A stretch of DNA of 64,000 nt from CBDCRK01 sp965220955 (GTDB lineage Bacteria; Desulfobacterota; Binatia; Bin18; CBDCRK01), in contig CBDCRK010000015.1 in the NCBI GenBank assembly GCA_965220955.1, positions 348,872 through 412,871 on the forward strand, in the 5' to 3' direction. Numbering within the stretch: the stretch's first letter is position 1; every line of letters starts with the position of its first letter. Below the pieces are notes generated by a model. That model saw nothing but the letters and a program-made list of their open reading frames with translations. It was not told the origin of the DNA and did not search any database. A program made the position numbers and the translations under genes. Positions 1-8,667 of this stretch are shown piece after piece.

Positions 1-849
1 CATCTGCGGGCGCTTCTTGCCCAGGGCGGACTGGTGGTTGCCCCCGGGGTCTATGACGGCTTGTCGGCGCGAATTACCGAGGCAGCCGGGTTCGAAGCAC
101 TATATGTGAGCGGTGGGGCTATTGCCCGCAGCATGGGGTATCCTGATGTAGGTCTGGTCAGCCTGACCGAGATGGTTAAACGGCTGGAAGAGGTCCGGGC
201 TGTCACCCGCCTGCCCCTCATTGTTGATGCCGACGCAGGCTATGGCAATGCCATTAATGTTATTCGGGCCATTCGCGCTTATGAACGCGCGGGGGCGGCT
301 GCCCTCCATATTGAGGACCAGGTCGAGCCCAAACGCTGTGGTCATTATGAGGGCAAGCAAGTGGTGGATGCCAACGAGATGGTACAAAAGATCAGAGCAG
401 CCGTTGAGGCCCGGGAAAACCACGATTTACTGATCATTGCTCGTACCGATGCCAGAGCAGTGCTGGGACTGGGGGCAGCCATTGCACGCGGCAATGCCTA
501 CTCTCAGGCCGGAGCGGATCTAATCTTTGTTGAAGCGCCGCAGTCGTTGCAGGAGATCGAGCGCATTGCCCAAGAAGTCCGTGCGCCCTTGCTTATCAAT
601 ATGTTTTGGGGAGGTAAAACTCCGCTGGTACCTCCCAACCGCTTGGCCGAATTAGGGTACCGGGTCATGATTGTGCCGTCTGATCTGCAGCGGGCTGCCA
701 TCCGGGCTATGCAACGGGCAGCTCAGGTGCTCCGGCAGCAGGGCCATACGGCTTCCATGGCTGACGAGATGGTCTCCTTTTCAGAGCGTGAGGACATTAT
801 TGGATTGTCCGAGATTGAGGAACTACAGAAGCGGTTTCTCCAGGGTTAG
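1..849 (+). CDS. Isocitrate lyase/PEP mutase family protein (methylisocitrate lyase-like), 5' end outside window
   Basis: The frame is open from base 1 and ends at 849. The first visible GTG (34) lies inside the conserved N-terminal motif VAPGVYDGLSARI, so the true start is left of the window and only a few residues are missing. The family is a TIM barrel that cleaves or makes C-C or P-C bonds next to a carboxylate. The signature KRCGH follows EDQVEP, as in 2-methylisocitrate and isocitrate lyases; the DADAGYG metal-binding stretch and IARTDA are also present. The next gene is MmgE/PrpD, which fits a methylcitrate-cycle-like pair cleaving 2-methylisocitrate to pyruvate and succinate. Oxaloacetate decarboxylase or carboxyphosphonoenolpyruvate mutase activity cannot be excluded. 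Confidence 0.9.
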   Translation, partial: HLRALLAQGGLVVAPGVYDGLSARITEAAGFEALYVSGGAIARSMGYPDVGLVSLTEMVKRLEEVRAVTRLPLIVDADAGYGNAINVIRAIRAYERAGAAALHIEDQVEPKRCGHYEGKQVVDANEMVQKIRAAVEARENHDLLIIARTDARAVLGLGAAIARGNAYSQAGADLIFVEAPQSLQEIERIAQEVRAPLLINMFWGGKTPLVPPNRLAELGYRVMIVPSDLQRAAIRAMQRAAQVLRQQGHTASMADEMVSFSEREDIIGLSEIEELQKRFLQG

Positions 850-862
850 CTGCCGGAGACGT

Positions 863-2239
863 ATGCAAGTTACAGAGGAGTTATGTCGGGCAATTACTCA
901 TACTACCTTCGACTCGCTGCCTCCACAGGTCATTAAGGTTGCCAAACAAATTATCTTGGACGGGATAGCGGTAGCCGTAGCCGGCTCAACAGAAGAAGGA
1001 CCCAGGATTGTTGCTGAGCATGTCAAAGATCTTGGGGGCGTGGAATTGGCAACCGTCCTGGGGTTAGGGTTCAAAACATCCTCAGTGTGGGCTGCCTATG
1101 TTAACGGGGTTTCCATGCATGTGTTGGACTATGAGCCCATGTGGAGTCCGCCCACCCATGCAACCTCCCCAACCCTGCCGGTTGTACTGGCGCTGGCTGA
1201 AGCAGAAGGTGTAGCCGGACCAGAGGTTTTGGCTGCTTTTGTCAAGGGATGCGAGATCCAGGGCCGCATCCGTTTGGCTTCCAAGCAGTATACACCGGGA
1301 AAGCTCCAGTACCATCCGCCTGGTATTGTTGGAGTTATGGGGGCAGCGGTTGCCTCAGCCCACCTGCTGAAGCTCGATCTGGATCCGTTACGGAATGCGC
1401 TGGGCATTGCGGCTTCCAGGGCCGGAGGCCTTATGGCCAATGTTGGCACCATGGCCAAGGCCACCCATTGTGGCTTAGCTGCAGCCTGGGGGCTGGATGC
1501 GACTTTGTTGTCTAAGCGAGGGTTTACGGGCAATCCGGGAATCTTCGAAGACCCCAACGGCTATGTTGAGGTCTTCTTTAGTGACGGATTTGACTTCTCG
1601 GCTCTCTTGGAGTTTGGTCATCCCTACCGACTGGTGGATCCGGGATTTGCTATTAAGCTTTTTCCTAGTCAGTATGCTACGCACTTTGGCATTACGGCTG
1701 CACTGGAGTTGCATTGTGAGATAGTGGATCCCAGGGAGATTACTTCTATACAGATCAAAACTCCGGTCATGCCTTATGTGGACCGACCCTTCCCGCGCAC
1801 CGGACTAGAAGGAAAGTTTAGCTTTCAGTATACGGTGGCGGCAGCACTGCTGGATGGGTCAGTCACTATAAGAACGTTCTCCGATGATCGTTGCTTCCGG
1901 CAAGACCTGGTTGACTTACTGCCCAAAATTACGGTGGTCCAGTCCGCAGACCTGCCGGGCGAATTAGAAAAGATGGCGGTAGAAGTAACGGTAGAACTAA
2001 GGGGTGGCCAGCGCTTGACAGCAAGGTGCAACGGACCCAGAGGCTTCTGGGGACTCCCTGCACTCGGGTCAGAGGAGCACCTGGTAAAAGTGCGCGACTG
2101 TTTGGCTACACGTTTGACTGAAGACGAAATAGAACAGTGCGTCCAGCTGGTCGACAACTTAGACAGGCTAGGTCCTGAGCAGGTACGAGAGCTTATTACC
2201 ATGGCCGGTTGCTTCAGCAAAGCGGGGCTTCCTCAGTGA
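863..2239 (+). CDS. MmgE/PrpD family protein (2-methylcitrate dehydratase-like)
   Basis: 458 residues from ATG 863, with GGAG five bases upstream and 13 bp after the lyase stop, so probably co-transcribed. The open frame extends back to 671 inside the previous gene, but that extension is not conserved protein. The N-terminal half is the all-helical MmgE/PrpD domain (DGIAVAVAGS near residue 32, GCEIQGR near 130). The middle carries LPALGSEEHLVK-type family sequence towards the C terminus. Members dehydrate 2-methylcitrate or related tricarboxylates, or decarboxylate or isomerise aconitate-like acids in the cytosol. With the PrpB-like neighbour, propionate catabolism is the simplest reading; substrate is inferred, not shown. 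Confidence 0.88.
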   Translation: MQVTEELCRAITHTTFDSLPPQVIKVAKQIILDGIAVAVAGSTEEGPRIVAEHVKDLGGVELATVLGLGFKTSSVWAAYVNGVSMHVLDYEPMWSPPTHATSPTLPVVLALAEAEGVAGPEVLAAFVKGCEIQGRIRLASKQYTPGKLQYHPPGIVGVMGAAVASAHLLKLDLDPLRNALGIAASRAGGLMANVGTMAKATHCGLAAAWGLDATLLSKRGFTGNPGIFEDPNGYVEVFFSDGFDFSALLEFGHPYRLVDPGFAIKLFPSQYATHFGITAALELHCEIVDPREITSIQIKTPVMPYVDRPFPRTGLEGKFSFQYTVAAALLDGSVTIRTFSDDRCFRQDLVDLLPKITVVQSADLPGELEKMAVEVTVELRGGQRLTARCNGPRGFWGLPALGSEEHLVKVRDCLATRLTEDEIEQCVQLVDNLDRLGPEQVRELITMAGCFSKAGLPQ

Positions 2240-2338
2240 AGCTGGCGGCTGGGCTTTGAGGACCGAACAGGGGGGGGGCGTAGGGTCAGTTGCCGGAGCA
2301 GAGACTAAATGGTTGATTAAGCCAGAGTTGGAGATCGC

Positions 2339-3421
2339 TCAGTTTGCTCTACCGTCAGTGCTCTTAAATACGCTGCCGTGGCTGGTGCCAGCGTAAAGGA
2401 TAGAGGAATTCGTGGGGTCAATGGCTAAGGAGTAGATATCGGTGTTGGTTAAACCAGTATTGATAGCCGCCCAATTAGCCCCACCGTCAGTACTCTTGAA
2501 TACCCCGCCACCGCTGGTCCCAGCATAAACAGTAGAGGAATAGGCGCTGGTCCCGGCATAAACAGGAGAGGAATGGGTGGGATCGATAGCCACAGCTTGG
2601 ACAGGGATACCGCCTAAGCCTTTATTGGAAGGAGCCCAGGTTGACCCGCTACCTGACATTATGTAACTGCGGATACCCCTATTCTTGAAAATGCCGTCGG
2701 TACCAAGATAGATGATAGACGGATTTAGGGGGTCAATGACCAGGGAAAAGACATCGGGGTTGGATAAGCCGGTGTTGTAGCCACCCCAGTTAGCCCCACC
2801 ATTGGTGCTTCTGAATACCCCGCCGCCGGTGGTACCGGCATAGACAATGGAGGAATTCGTGGGGTCAATGGCTACGGCCCGAACATTAGCATTGGTTAGG
2901 CCGGTGCTAGATGCCGCCCAGCTTGCCCCGCCACTACCGCTTGTGAACACACCACCGCCCAAGGTGCCGGCATAAAGAGCAGACGAGCCTGCGGGGTCAA
3001 GGGCTAAGGCGGAGACAAAGAGGTTGGTTAAGCCAGAGCTGGATTCCCCCCAGCTTGCCCCGCCATTAGTGCTCTTGAACACACCATTGCCGAAGGTGCC
3101 AGCATAAAGGGTAGAGGGGGTTTTAGGATCAATCCTCAGAACTCGAACATCCATACTGAATGGGCCAACATCCATGTCGATTAGGCCGGTATTGGCTTCG
3201 GCCCAGCTTGCCCCGCCGTCGGTGCTCTTGAACACGCCGCCACGGTTGGTCCCGGCATAAACATTAGACGGGTTTGCTGGGTCAACAGCCAGGGCATGGA
3301 CTCGCCCCCCTTTCTCGGGCCCGTTTGTAGTCCATTGATTGGTGTCGGCATGGGCAAGGTCTGTGGCAAACAGCCCTAAAAGACTGATAACTATGGACAC
3401 CTTGGCCAAACGGTGAATCAT
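2339..3421 (-). CDS. Secreted BNR/Asp-box repeat protein, probably truncated by a stop codon
   Basis: 360 residues from ATG 3421 (AGGAAGGGAG upstream). The N-terminal 25 residues form a signal peptide with a lysine, a hydrophobic core and an ALA-type end (LAHA), so the protein is exported. The rest is about seven repeats of roughly 43 residues built on YAGT..GGVFKSTDGGASW, the Asp-box/BNR blade seen in sialidases, VPS10 and Ycf48-like propellers; no enzymatic residues stand out. The reading frame stops at TGA 2339-2341, exactly where the last repeat should have the conserved Trp (TGG). The same frame then continues with repeat-like sequence to a second TGA at 2233. So this copy seems shortened by a nonsense change. 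Function unknown; extracellular binding or adhesion is a guess. Confidence 0.8.
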   Translation of the reverse strand: MIHRLAKVSIVISLLGLFATDLAHADTNQWTTNGPEKGGRVHALAVDPANPSNVYAGTNRGGVFKSTDGGASWAEANTGLIDMDVGPFSMDVRVLRIDPKTPSTLYAGTFGNGVFKSTNGGASWGESSSGLTNLFVSALALDPAGSSALYAGTLGGGVFTSGSGGASWAASSTGLTNANVRAVAIDPTNSSIVYAGTTGGGVFRSTNGGANWGGYNTGLSNPDVFSLVIDPLNPSIIYLGTDGIFKNRGIRSYIMSGSGSTWAPSNKGLGGIPVQAVAIDPTHSSPVYAGTSAYSSTVYAGTSGGGVFKSTDGGANWAAINTGLTNTDIYSLAIDPTNSSILYAGTSHGSVFKSTDGRAN

Positions 3422-3569
3422 GAAATATTTCTCCCTTCCTGAACCATTATCCCAACCATAAAAGCCCCCTGCCCCTGCTAATAATCCTTCCCTGGGCAAT
3501 GACTGTGTTGTCCCACTATGCCTTGCCGCCTTGCTGTGGCGTGAACACAAGGACTTTTTCTGCCGATAG

Positions 3570-4199
3570 TTAGGGGCGGGTCTCCAAAGCCCGGGCAATG
3601 ATGTTAGCCGTGCCTTCCTCGCCCCATACCTCTGAATCTACCTGCAGGTGGTAATGACCTGGGTCACGCCAGTCGGCGCGATAGAATGTGTGCACATAAT
3701 CGGTTCGCAACTGATCCATGCCGGAAATACGCCGCTCGGCCTCAGCATGTGTGAGCCCCTCGACCCGCATCACCCGCTCCACTCGTGCCGCCAGAGGGGC
3801 AAAGACAAAAACGTGCAGGGCCTCAGGACGATCAGCCAGGATGAGGTTCCCGCCTCGCCCCACAATGATCGCACGGCCTTCCTTGGCCACGTCCTCGATG
3901 AGGGTTCGGGTCAGGCGTGCCAGCTGGCTGTCCTTCAGCCGCAGCGGGGGTGGGATGTTATAGGCCGTCTCGAATCCGCCCACGCCGAAGAACCCGACCA
4001 CCCGCTCAATGAAAGAGCCGACCCTCTCGTCCTTGGTGTCTACATATTCCTCAGGCACATGCTGTTGTGAGGCAATTGTGTGTACAATCTCTTTGTCCCA
4101 CACTGTCCAGTTCAGACGTCGACCCAAATCACGGGCGATCAGGCTGCCGCCACTGCCATACTGATGCGAGAGAGTCAGTACTGTAGCCCAGGTGGTCAT
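3570..4199 (-). CDS. Cytidylate kinase-like family protein
   Basis: 209 residues. A P-loop lies at residues 11-22 (SHQYGSGGSLIA), the GSGG.IA form typical of the cytidylate-kinase-like family rather than GxxGxGK. RRLNWTVWDKEIV follows, where canonical Cmk has its acceptor-site residues. A central IIVGRGGN and a lid-like arginine-rich stretch (RVERVMRVEGLTHAEAERRI) are also as expected. The family is close in fold to CMP/dCMP kinase but its substrate is usually untested. GGAGACAG sits just before the ATG. The BNR gene follows 148 bp downstream on the same strand; no functional link is evident. Confidence 0.85.
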   Translation of the reverse strand: MTTWATVLTLSHQYGSGGSLIARDLGRRLNWTVWDKEIVHTIASQQHVPEEYVDTKDERVGSFIERVVGFFGVGGFETAYNIPPPLRLKDSQLARLTRTLIEDVAKEGRAIIVGRGGNLILADRPEALHVFVFAPLAARVERVMRVEGLTHAEAERRISGMDQLRTDYVHTFYRADWRDPGHYHLQVDSEVWGEEGTANIIARALETRP

Positions 4200-4437
4200 A
4201 GCTGTCTCCTTTCGTAGCGTAAAGGAAAGAGGAAAAGGCGAAAGGACGGTAGATAAGCGTATTCTAACCCCGGAAACTTTCTGCGACTAGTGTTCTCCCA
4301 AACCCTATATAGTGGCAACAATTGAACCTTGCTGCTGCAGAGTACAGCTAGACCCCGGTACCAGACAAGGCAGGGAAAGCCCAGTGATTTACCTGGACGG
4401 GGAGCCGTATGGTGTCCGTAGAAAATCTGTCAATGTC

Positions 4438-4473
4438 ATTTTATAATGCCCAGAGCGAGACTCGAACTCGTAC
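4438..4473. repeat. Left attachment-site-like direct repeat (tRNA-Leu 3' end copy)
   Basis: These 36 bases match 21782-21817 at 34 positions, in the same orientation. The matching copy on the right lies inside the intact tRNA-Leu gene and covers its T-arm/acceptor 3' half plus nine bases downstream. Here the rest of the tRNA is absent and the acceptor strand has one mismatch (4451). This is what site-specific integration into a tRNA 3' end leaves behind. Confidence 0.8.
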
Positions 4474-4483
4474 CGAACACTAC

Positions 4484-4549
4484 GAACCAATAGCAAAGAA
4501 GATGAAAAGAAGTCAACTACTTATCGACTCCTGTCGTGGCTATTGGTTC
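4484..4549. repeat. 11-bp inverted repeat next to the left attachment site
   Basis: GAACCAATAGC at 4484-4494 is repeated inverted as GCTATTGGTTC at 4539-4549, with 44 bases between. It lies just inside the island's left end, where recombinases and excision factors often have accessory arm sites. It could also be a weak transcription-related hairpin; no T-run follows. Role is inferred only from position. Confidence 0.4.
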
Positions 4550-4689
4550 CTCTAATTTGGGGGTATTTTATGCTAACATAGGAACAAACCCGGGACATTG
4601 AGATCAGCAAGCGAAGGAGACTTAGCCATGGCGGAAGCGAGCGAGACACGGGTGAAAATTCTGGAGAGCCTCACAAATCGCCATCCATC

Positions 4690-7600
4690 TCAATTGAGTC
4701 TTAGCTTGTCGGACACCTCAGAGAGCAGCTTGTTGATCTTTTCCACCGCCTCCGAGTCGGGAGCCGTTTCTCCACCGAACTCGACACGAACGCTGAACTT
4801 GAGGTCATTGCCAACAGCGGCCGTAAGGATGTCTGAAATCCGCTCCGCCAATTCCTGGATACCGTGGGCTTCCAGGACAGCTTCGGCAATGAGCAGTCCC
4901 CGCGGCCTGGGTGTATACGGCTTCCCTCTACCGTCGTGAACTTCTGGGTCGGACGGAACTTGTAGAACCACGTGATGGGCACCAGCGAGGTCGCACGGCC
5001 ACGAAGTGCCGCCGCCGCTGAGTTCGATCCATCGCGCCCGGATACCGTCTTCTATTGCCGACTGCACGGCGGTCCAGGGCAGGGTCACGCCCCGCTGGGT
5101 CGAGAGCGTGGTGGCAATGGCGAGGGCGTTGGTCTTGCCGTCTTTCCAAGCGTCAGGGATCGACGCGGCCATCAACTCGTCAACGGAGATTCGTTCGGGT
5201 GGCGGCCTCAATATTGCGGAGGCGCTGAGTACTCCGGCCGGTATGGGCTCCTTGAGGATTGAGGCCGGTCCGCTGGTCAACCACACCAGCCCCTGCTCGA
5301 CGGCTTGCGAAACCGCGGCTTCGACGTTAGCTGATTCACATTTAGGAATGACCAGCGTCTCTTCGTAACCCTCCCTTGGCAGGCTCACGGTGTGGCCACC
5401 GGCGAAATAGTCGTACACGTCCTGGACACTGATTTCTGCGGACGACCAGAGCCCTGGGAGCTTCTGAGGCTGGAGCAGATCGGGTGCAAGTTCGCTCAGC
5501 GTTGCGGCTTCGGGCAGCAACACCTCCAGACCTGAGTCTTTGAGGGCAGGCTCGTCGATAGCAGTGCGCCAGAATGTCCTGGCAGTCCGGTCTGGGCGCA
5601 TAATCCGCGCCACCCAGATTCCTTCCTGAACGCCTTGCACCACGGTATCGAGAATCTCTTTTGTCCGCAGCATCTTGGGCAGCTTGGGAAACTGCGCGAA
5701 GGCACCGACGAGATCCTTGACCCAACGGGATTGTTCTCCCTCGCGCCACAAGTCGTAGGGGCCGCCTGGCATCATCGCCTCTGAGCTGATGGCGGTCTCC
5801 TGGATTCGGGATCGCCTATCGGCCTTGATGGTCGTGAACAAGGATTCGTCGGTCACCACGACTTTGAAGGCATGGATGGCATTGCTTTCGTTGACCGTTA
5901 CCACCACGGAGTAGGCCTGCCTGAGGGCCTCCGGGATGCGCTTTCGTGCCGCCTCTGTCTCGCTGGCCAGCATCTGCTCACGGATCGGATCGATCGGCTG
6001 GTCCTTCAGTTGATCACGGACCTCCTCCCAACCGAGATACTCCCGAACTCGTGTGCGCGCCGCATCAAGACCATCCCTGGACGGAACGGCGAGGACGATT
6101 GCGTTGCGATTGACCCGGGGGCGGTCGGCCGCGGTTGTCTCGTCGATGAACCGCTTCGCCTCCGCGCTCGTTTTACCGGATTCCGAGGCCGCTCGCGGGC
6201 CGAGGACGGCGTAGTGGAAATCGCCGTCGTCTGCAACATCGCGGGGCTTTTCCGGCAGGTTATGGACCTTTGTGCCTGCTGCAGACGCGTCTGACGTGAG
6301 CGGCTTCAGTTTCTCGATGGCATTGATGATCTGTGATTCCACAAGTGTGGGCGGTACACGGTTGCTGCAGGCATCGTGGTGCATCTGCCGCAGGTTGGGG
6401 CGATTGCCCAGCCGCCACGCCTTCGGCAACTGCTTGGTCCCGCCCGAGGGGGTTTCTCCCGTGGCGACCTCCACCTCGTCCAGAAACCAGGATAGCTCCG
6501 TCCAGCGACGCAGGGCCTTTTCCAGCTCTATCTTGTCCGGATTGGCTGCTCCGAGCAGTACGCTCAACTCCTGCGTCAAGGCCTTGTGACCAATTGGCTG
6601 AGAACTCAGAAATACCGAAACGACCGCCTGCTCCATCTCCCGGTGACGTAGACCCGTCACCTCAGACTGAATCATGCGTGCCTTGGCCAGCTCGCCCTCG
6701 AGGATCGGGCGCCATTCCTGGTGCTTGCCGGTGTCAGTATCTACGCTAGCCACGGAAGCGAGTTCACTCGCGGCTTCGGCCAGATCGGTCTTTCCTGGCT
6801 CACCTAGCAACACATTTGGCCCAACCAGCGGGCTCATGTCCCACTTCTCCGCATTGCGAAGGGCAATGGCAAACGTCCGCAGGATGCCACGGGTTCGCTG
6901 GAACCCGTCGAGTTGGGTCCAGCGGGTATAGAAAATCTCGGTGAGATCCGGGTGAAAGGGATAACTGCCCAGATACCGCTCTTCCGCAGCGCCCCGCTCT
7001 TTCCTGGTCTGCTCGTCGAGATCGGCGATGCTGCCCACCACCGAAGTCACATGTGGACGGAAAACGCTTGGGTCGCGAATCGACTCAGGCTTGAAGAAGC
7101 GGCGCCGCAGAACCTCCGCCACGTCCTCCTTGCTCACAGGACTCGCGTCTTCCTCCATCTGGCGGCCAAAGACCTCGGAGACATCTCGAAGCAGTTCGTT
7201 GCCAAAGGCGTCATGTTTCCTGGGATCGGAGGCCAGAAGCGACGCCACCATGGCGCAGCGGTCCACCTTGACAACCGCTTGCGTGAGGTACTGGAAGAAG
7301 CTGACCAAGCGTCCGCGCCAGCTCGGGTCGGTTTCGATTTGGGCGCGGATATACATCAATACCTCGTCAAGCAGCACCAAGGTCGAAAGATCGTCTTGTT
7401 GCGGCCTCGACAGCAGATCCACCACCAGCGGTTCCGCCGGCGGGGTGCCGCGCTCCTCGTCTTTCCCGTTGGCGTGAATAAGTCTAAGACCGTCCGCCCC
7501 CGCCAGTTGAAAGGCAAGAATGCTCCACGGATGCCTGAGCATCCTGATCGTCCCATCGGGCCCCGGCGTCTCGACCCCTTTCTCCAGGTCGATCTTGTCG

Positions 7601-8010
7601 AAGCACAGGGCCGCGACCCGGGCCTTCGGCGCCTTGAACCCAATATGCGCTTCGAACTCGCGGACGGCCGGCAGGTCGGGTAAATTGGCCGGGTCGTGTA
7701 CCAGGTGCCTGAGCGCGATGAGCGTATGGGTCTTGCCCCCGCCGTAGTTGACCGAGAGTTTTCGATACGCCTTGTCGCTCTGGCCTGCTAGGCGTCGGGC
7801 CACGTCTTTGACCAATTCGCGCAGATTGTAGGTCGGGTAGGTAAGGGCAAAGAACTCGGCCGGATGCTCGTAGACCGGCCGTTGGCCTTTTTGCATCACC
7901 ACGTCGTACAGGTCGGCGGCAAATACGGCTAGAGAGAGTTCACCCGTCTTCAGGTCATCACGCAGCTGCACGACCTCGTGCCAAGGCTTGGGAGAGGATT
8001 TGGTTGTCAT
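4690..8010 (-). CDS. DUF499 (COG1483) AAA+ superfamily ATPase
   Basis: 1106 residues, full length for the family. Walker A is NYGGGKTHT at 88-96 and Walker B LVLLDEVLMY at 211-220; the long helical C-terminal half has no other known domain. DUF499 proteins are typically encoded with DUF1156 methylases and SNF2-type helicases in predicted antiviral loci, and both partners are in this island. The ATG has GAGGACAAC upstream. It is the last gene of the leftward array. A second, diverged copy of its first ~73 residues lies upstream at 8432-8656, separated by a DUF433/DUF5615 remnant. Whether it acts as translocase, loader or effector is unknown. Confidence 0.85.
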   Translation of the reverse strand: MTTKSSPKPWHEVVQLRDDLKTGELSLAVFAADLYDVVMQKGQRPVYEHPAEFFALTYPTYNLRELVKDVARRLAGQSDKAYRKLSVNYGGGKTHTLIALRHLVHDPANLPDLPAVREFEAHIGFKAPKARVAALCFDKIDLEKGVETPGPDGTIRMLRHPWSILAFQLAGADGLRLIHANGKDEERGTPPAEPLVVDLLSRPQQDDLSTLVLLDEVLMYIRAQIETDPSWRGRLVSFFQYLTQAVVKVDRCAMVASLLASDPRKHDAFGNELLRDVSEVFGRQMEEDASPVSKEDVAEVLRRRFFKPESIRDPSVFRPHVTSVVGSIADLDEQTRKERGAAEERYLGSYPFHPDLTEIFYTRWTQLDGFQRTRGILRTFAIALRNAEKWDMSPLVGPNVLLGEPGKTDLAEAASELASVASVDTDTGKHQEWRPILEGELAKARMIQSEVTGLRHREMEQAVVSVFLSSQPIGHKALTQELSVLLGAANPDKIELEKALRRWTELSWFLDEVEVATGETPSGGTKQLPKAWRLGNRPNLRQMHHDACSNRVPPTLVESQIINAIEKLKPLTSDASAAGTKVHNLPEKPRDVADDGDFHYAVLGPRAASESGKTSAEAKRFIDETTAADRPRVNRNAIVLAVPSRDGLDAARTRVREYLGWEEVRDQLKDQPIDPIREQMLASETEAARKRIPEALRQAYSVVVTVNESNAIHAFKVVVTDESLFTTIKADRRSRIQETAISSEAMMPGGPYDLWREGEQSRWVKDLVGAFAQFPKLPKMLRTKEILDTVVQGVQEGIWVARIMRPDRTARTFWRTAIDEPALKDSGLEVLLPEAATLSELAPDLLQPQKLPGLWSSAEISVQDVYDYFAGGHTVSLPREGYEETLVIPKCESANVEAAVSQAVEQGLVWLTSGPASILKEPIPAGVLSASAILRPPPERISVDELMAASIPDAWKDGKTNALAIATTLSTQRGVTLPWTAVQSAIEDGIRARWIELSGGGTSWPCDLAGAHHVVLQVPSDPEVHDGRGKPYTPRPRGLLIAEAVLEAHGIQELAERISDILTAAVGNDLKFSVRVEFGGETAPDSEAVEKINKLLSEVSDKLRLN

Positions 8011-8046
8011 GTTGTCCTCATTGATTCCATCAATTGCAGATAATTC

Positions 8047-8173
8047 CTATGTAGGCGGATATATCCGCACCGCCTCTCCAGGCCGGATTTCGGCCATCAA
8101 TCGTTCGATTTCGGGCACTAGCGCCGCCAAATCTTCGAGCGATCGGAATATCCTCATCAAGAAGCACTCGCAT
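8047..8173 (-). pseudogene. DUF5615 (VapC45-like PIN) toxin remnant, internal deletion
   Basis: The usual start MRVLLDEDIP of DUF5615 toxins is encoded from ATG 8173, overlapping the antitoxin stop by 17 bp as in intact pairs. After about ten codons the frame breaks. A different frame then gives the typical C-terminal end LEDLAALVPEIERLMAEI-RPGEAVRI before a stop at 8047. About two thirds of the protein, including the central catalytic acidic residues, is missing. The toxin is therefore dead while its antitoxin frame survives. Confidence 0.65.
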
Positions 8174-8414
8174 CCCGTGCTCTCAAGTAATCCAATCCTT
8201 GGGAAGAAAGATCGAGATAGGACTCCAGCTGCCAACGCTCGACCGTGGGATAATCCTGGAGAAATTCCTCGATGGAGTGCCCCCCTTTGAGATAACCCAC
8301 CAGGTTGTCCACTGGAACTCGCGTGCCGCTGAACACCAGAGCGCCGCTGTGGACTTCAGGATCACGTTGGACAACCTTCTCCAATGGAATTCTGTTCTGC
8401 CCTCTATTCGCCAT
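8157..8414 (-). CDS. DUF433 family antitoxin (VapB45-like)
   Basis: 85 residues with AAGGAG seven bases before ATG 8414. It has the DUF433 helix-turn-helix core: RDPEVHSGALVFSGTRVPV followed by LVGYLKGGHSIEEFLQDYP and YLD. These proteins bind their own promoter and neutralise a DUF5615 PIN-type toxin encoded immediately downstream; here that toxin is reduced to a fragment (8047-8173). The pair is wedged between a partial and a full copy of the DUF499 gene, so it was probably acquired with a rearrangement of that gene. Confidence 0.85.
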   Translation of the reverse strand: MANRGQNRIPLEKVVQRDPEVHSGALVFSGTRVPVDNLVGYLKGGHSIEEFLQDYPTVERWQLESYLDLSSQGLDYLRARDASAS

Positions 8415-8431
8415 CGTAGATTCTCCTTTCT

Positions 8432-8656
8432 TCAGAAACGTCGGGCCACGTCCCTGGCCAATGCGCGCAGGTTGTAAGTCGGATAGGTAAGGGCAAAGAA
8501 CTCGGCTGGATGCTCGTAGACCGGCCGTTGGCCCTTTTGCATGACCACATCATACAGGTCAGCGGCAAATACGGCTAGAGAAAGTTCACCCGTCTTCAGA
8601 TCGTCTCGCAACTGCACGACCTCGTGCCAGGGTTTCCAGGAAGGTTTTATTGTCAT
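8432..8656 (-). pseudogene. Truncated duplicate of the DUF499 N terminus
   Basis: About 73 residues from ATG 8656 match residues 1-73 of the DUF499 protein (4690-8010) with about six differences, then the frame ends in RRF-stop. At the DNA level the two copies agree at roughly seven of eight positions by eye, including the bases before the ATG. This is too diverged for a fresh tandem duplication. A weaker TTG start at 8671 would overlap the previous gene. The fragment lacks the Walker A motif and cannot be an ATPase. Confidence 0.8.
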
Positions 8657-8667
8657 GTTGTCCTCGT

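Larger units (their letters stand above)
4200..4689. other. Gene-free junction region at the left end of the island
   Basis: This stretch holds the upstream region of the kinase gene, the left direct repeat (4438-4473) and a long inverted repeat (4484-4549). It also holds a short forward frame from ATG 4628, preceded by AAGGAG, that runs into the 3' end of the DUF499 gene on the other strand. That frame starts MAEASETRVKILES and has no recognisable continuation. It may be the 5' stub of a gene cut by the island, or chance. Confidence 0.4.

Noticed and set aside
671..862. N-terminal extension of the MmgE/PrpD frame
   Set aside because: It overlaps the lyase gene and has no family sequence; ATG 863 has a ribosome site and gives the normal length.
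2339..2341. TGA in the BNR gene as a third selenocysteine
   Set aside because: It stands at a conserved Trp position, no cysteine-based motif is nearby, and I see no strong hairpin just after it.
4448..4473. A second tRNA gene at the left repeat
   Set aside because: Only the 3' quarter of a tRNA-Leu is present and the acceptor strand is mismatched; it is an attachment-site copy.
6913..7683. Long forward reading frame inside the DUF499 gene
   Set aside because: High-GC antisense shadow; the opposite strand encodes the full ATPase with Walker motifs.
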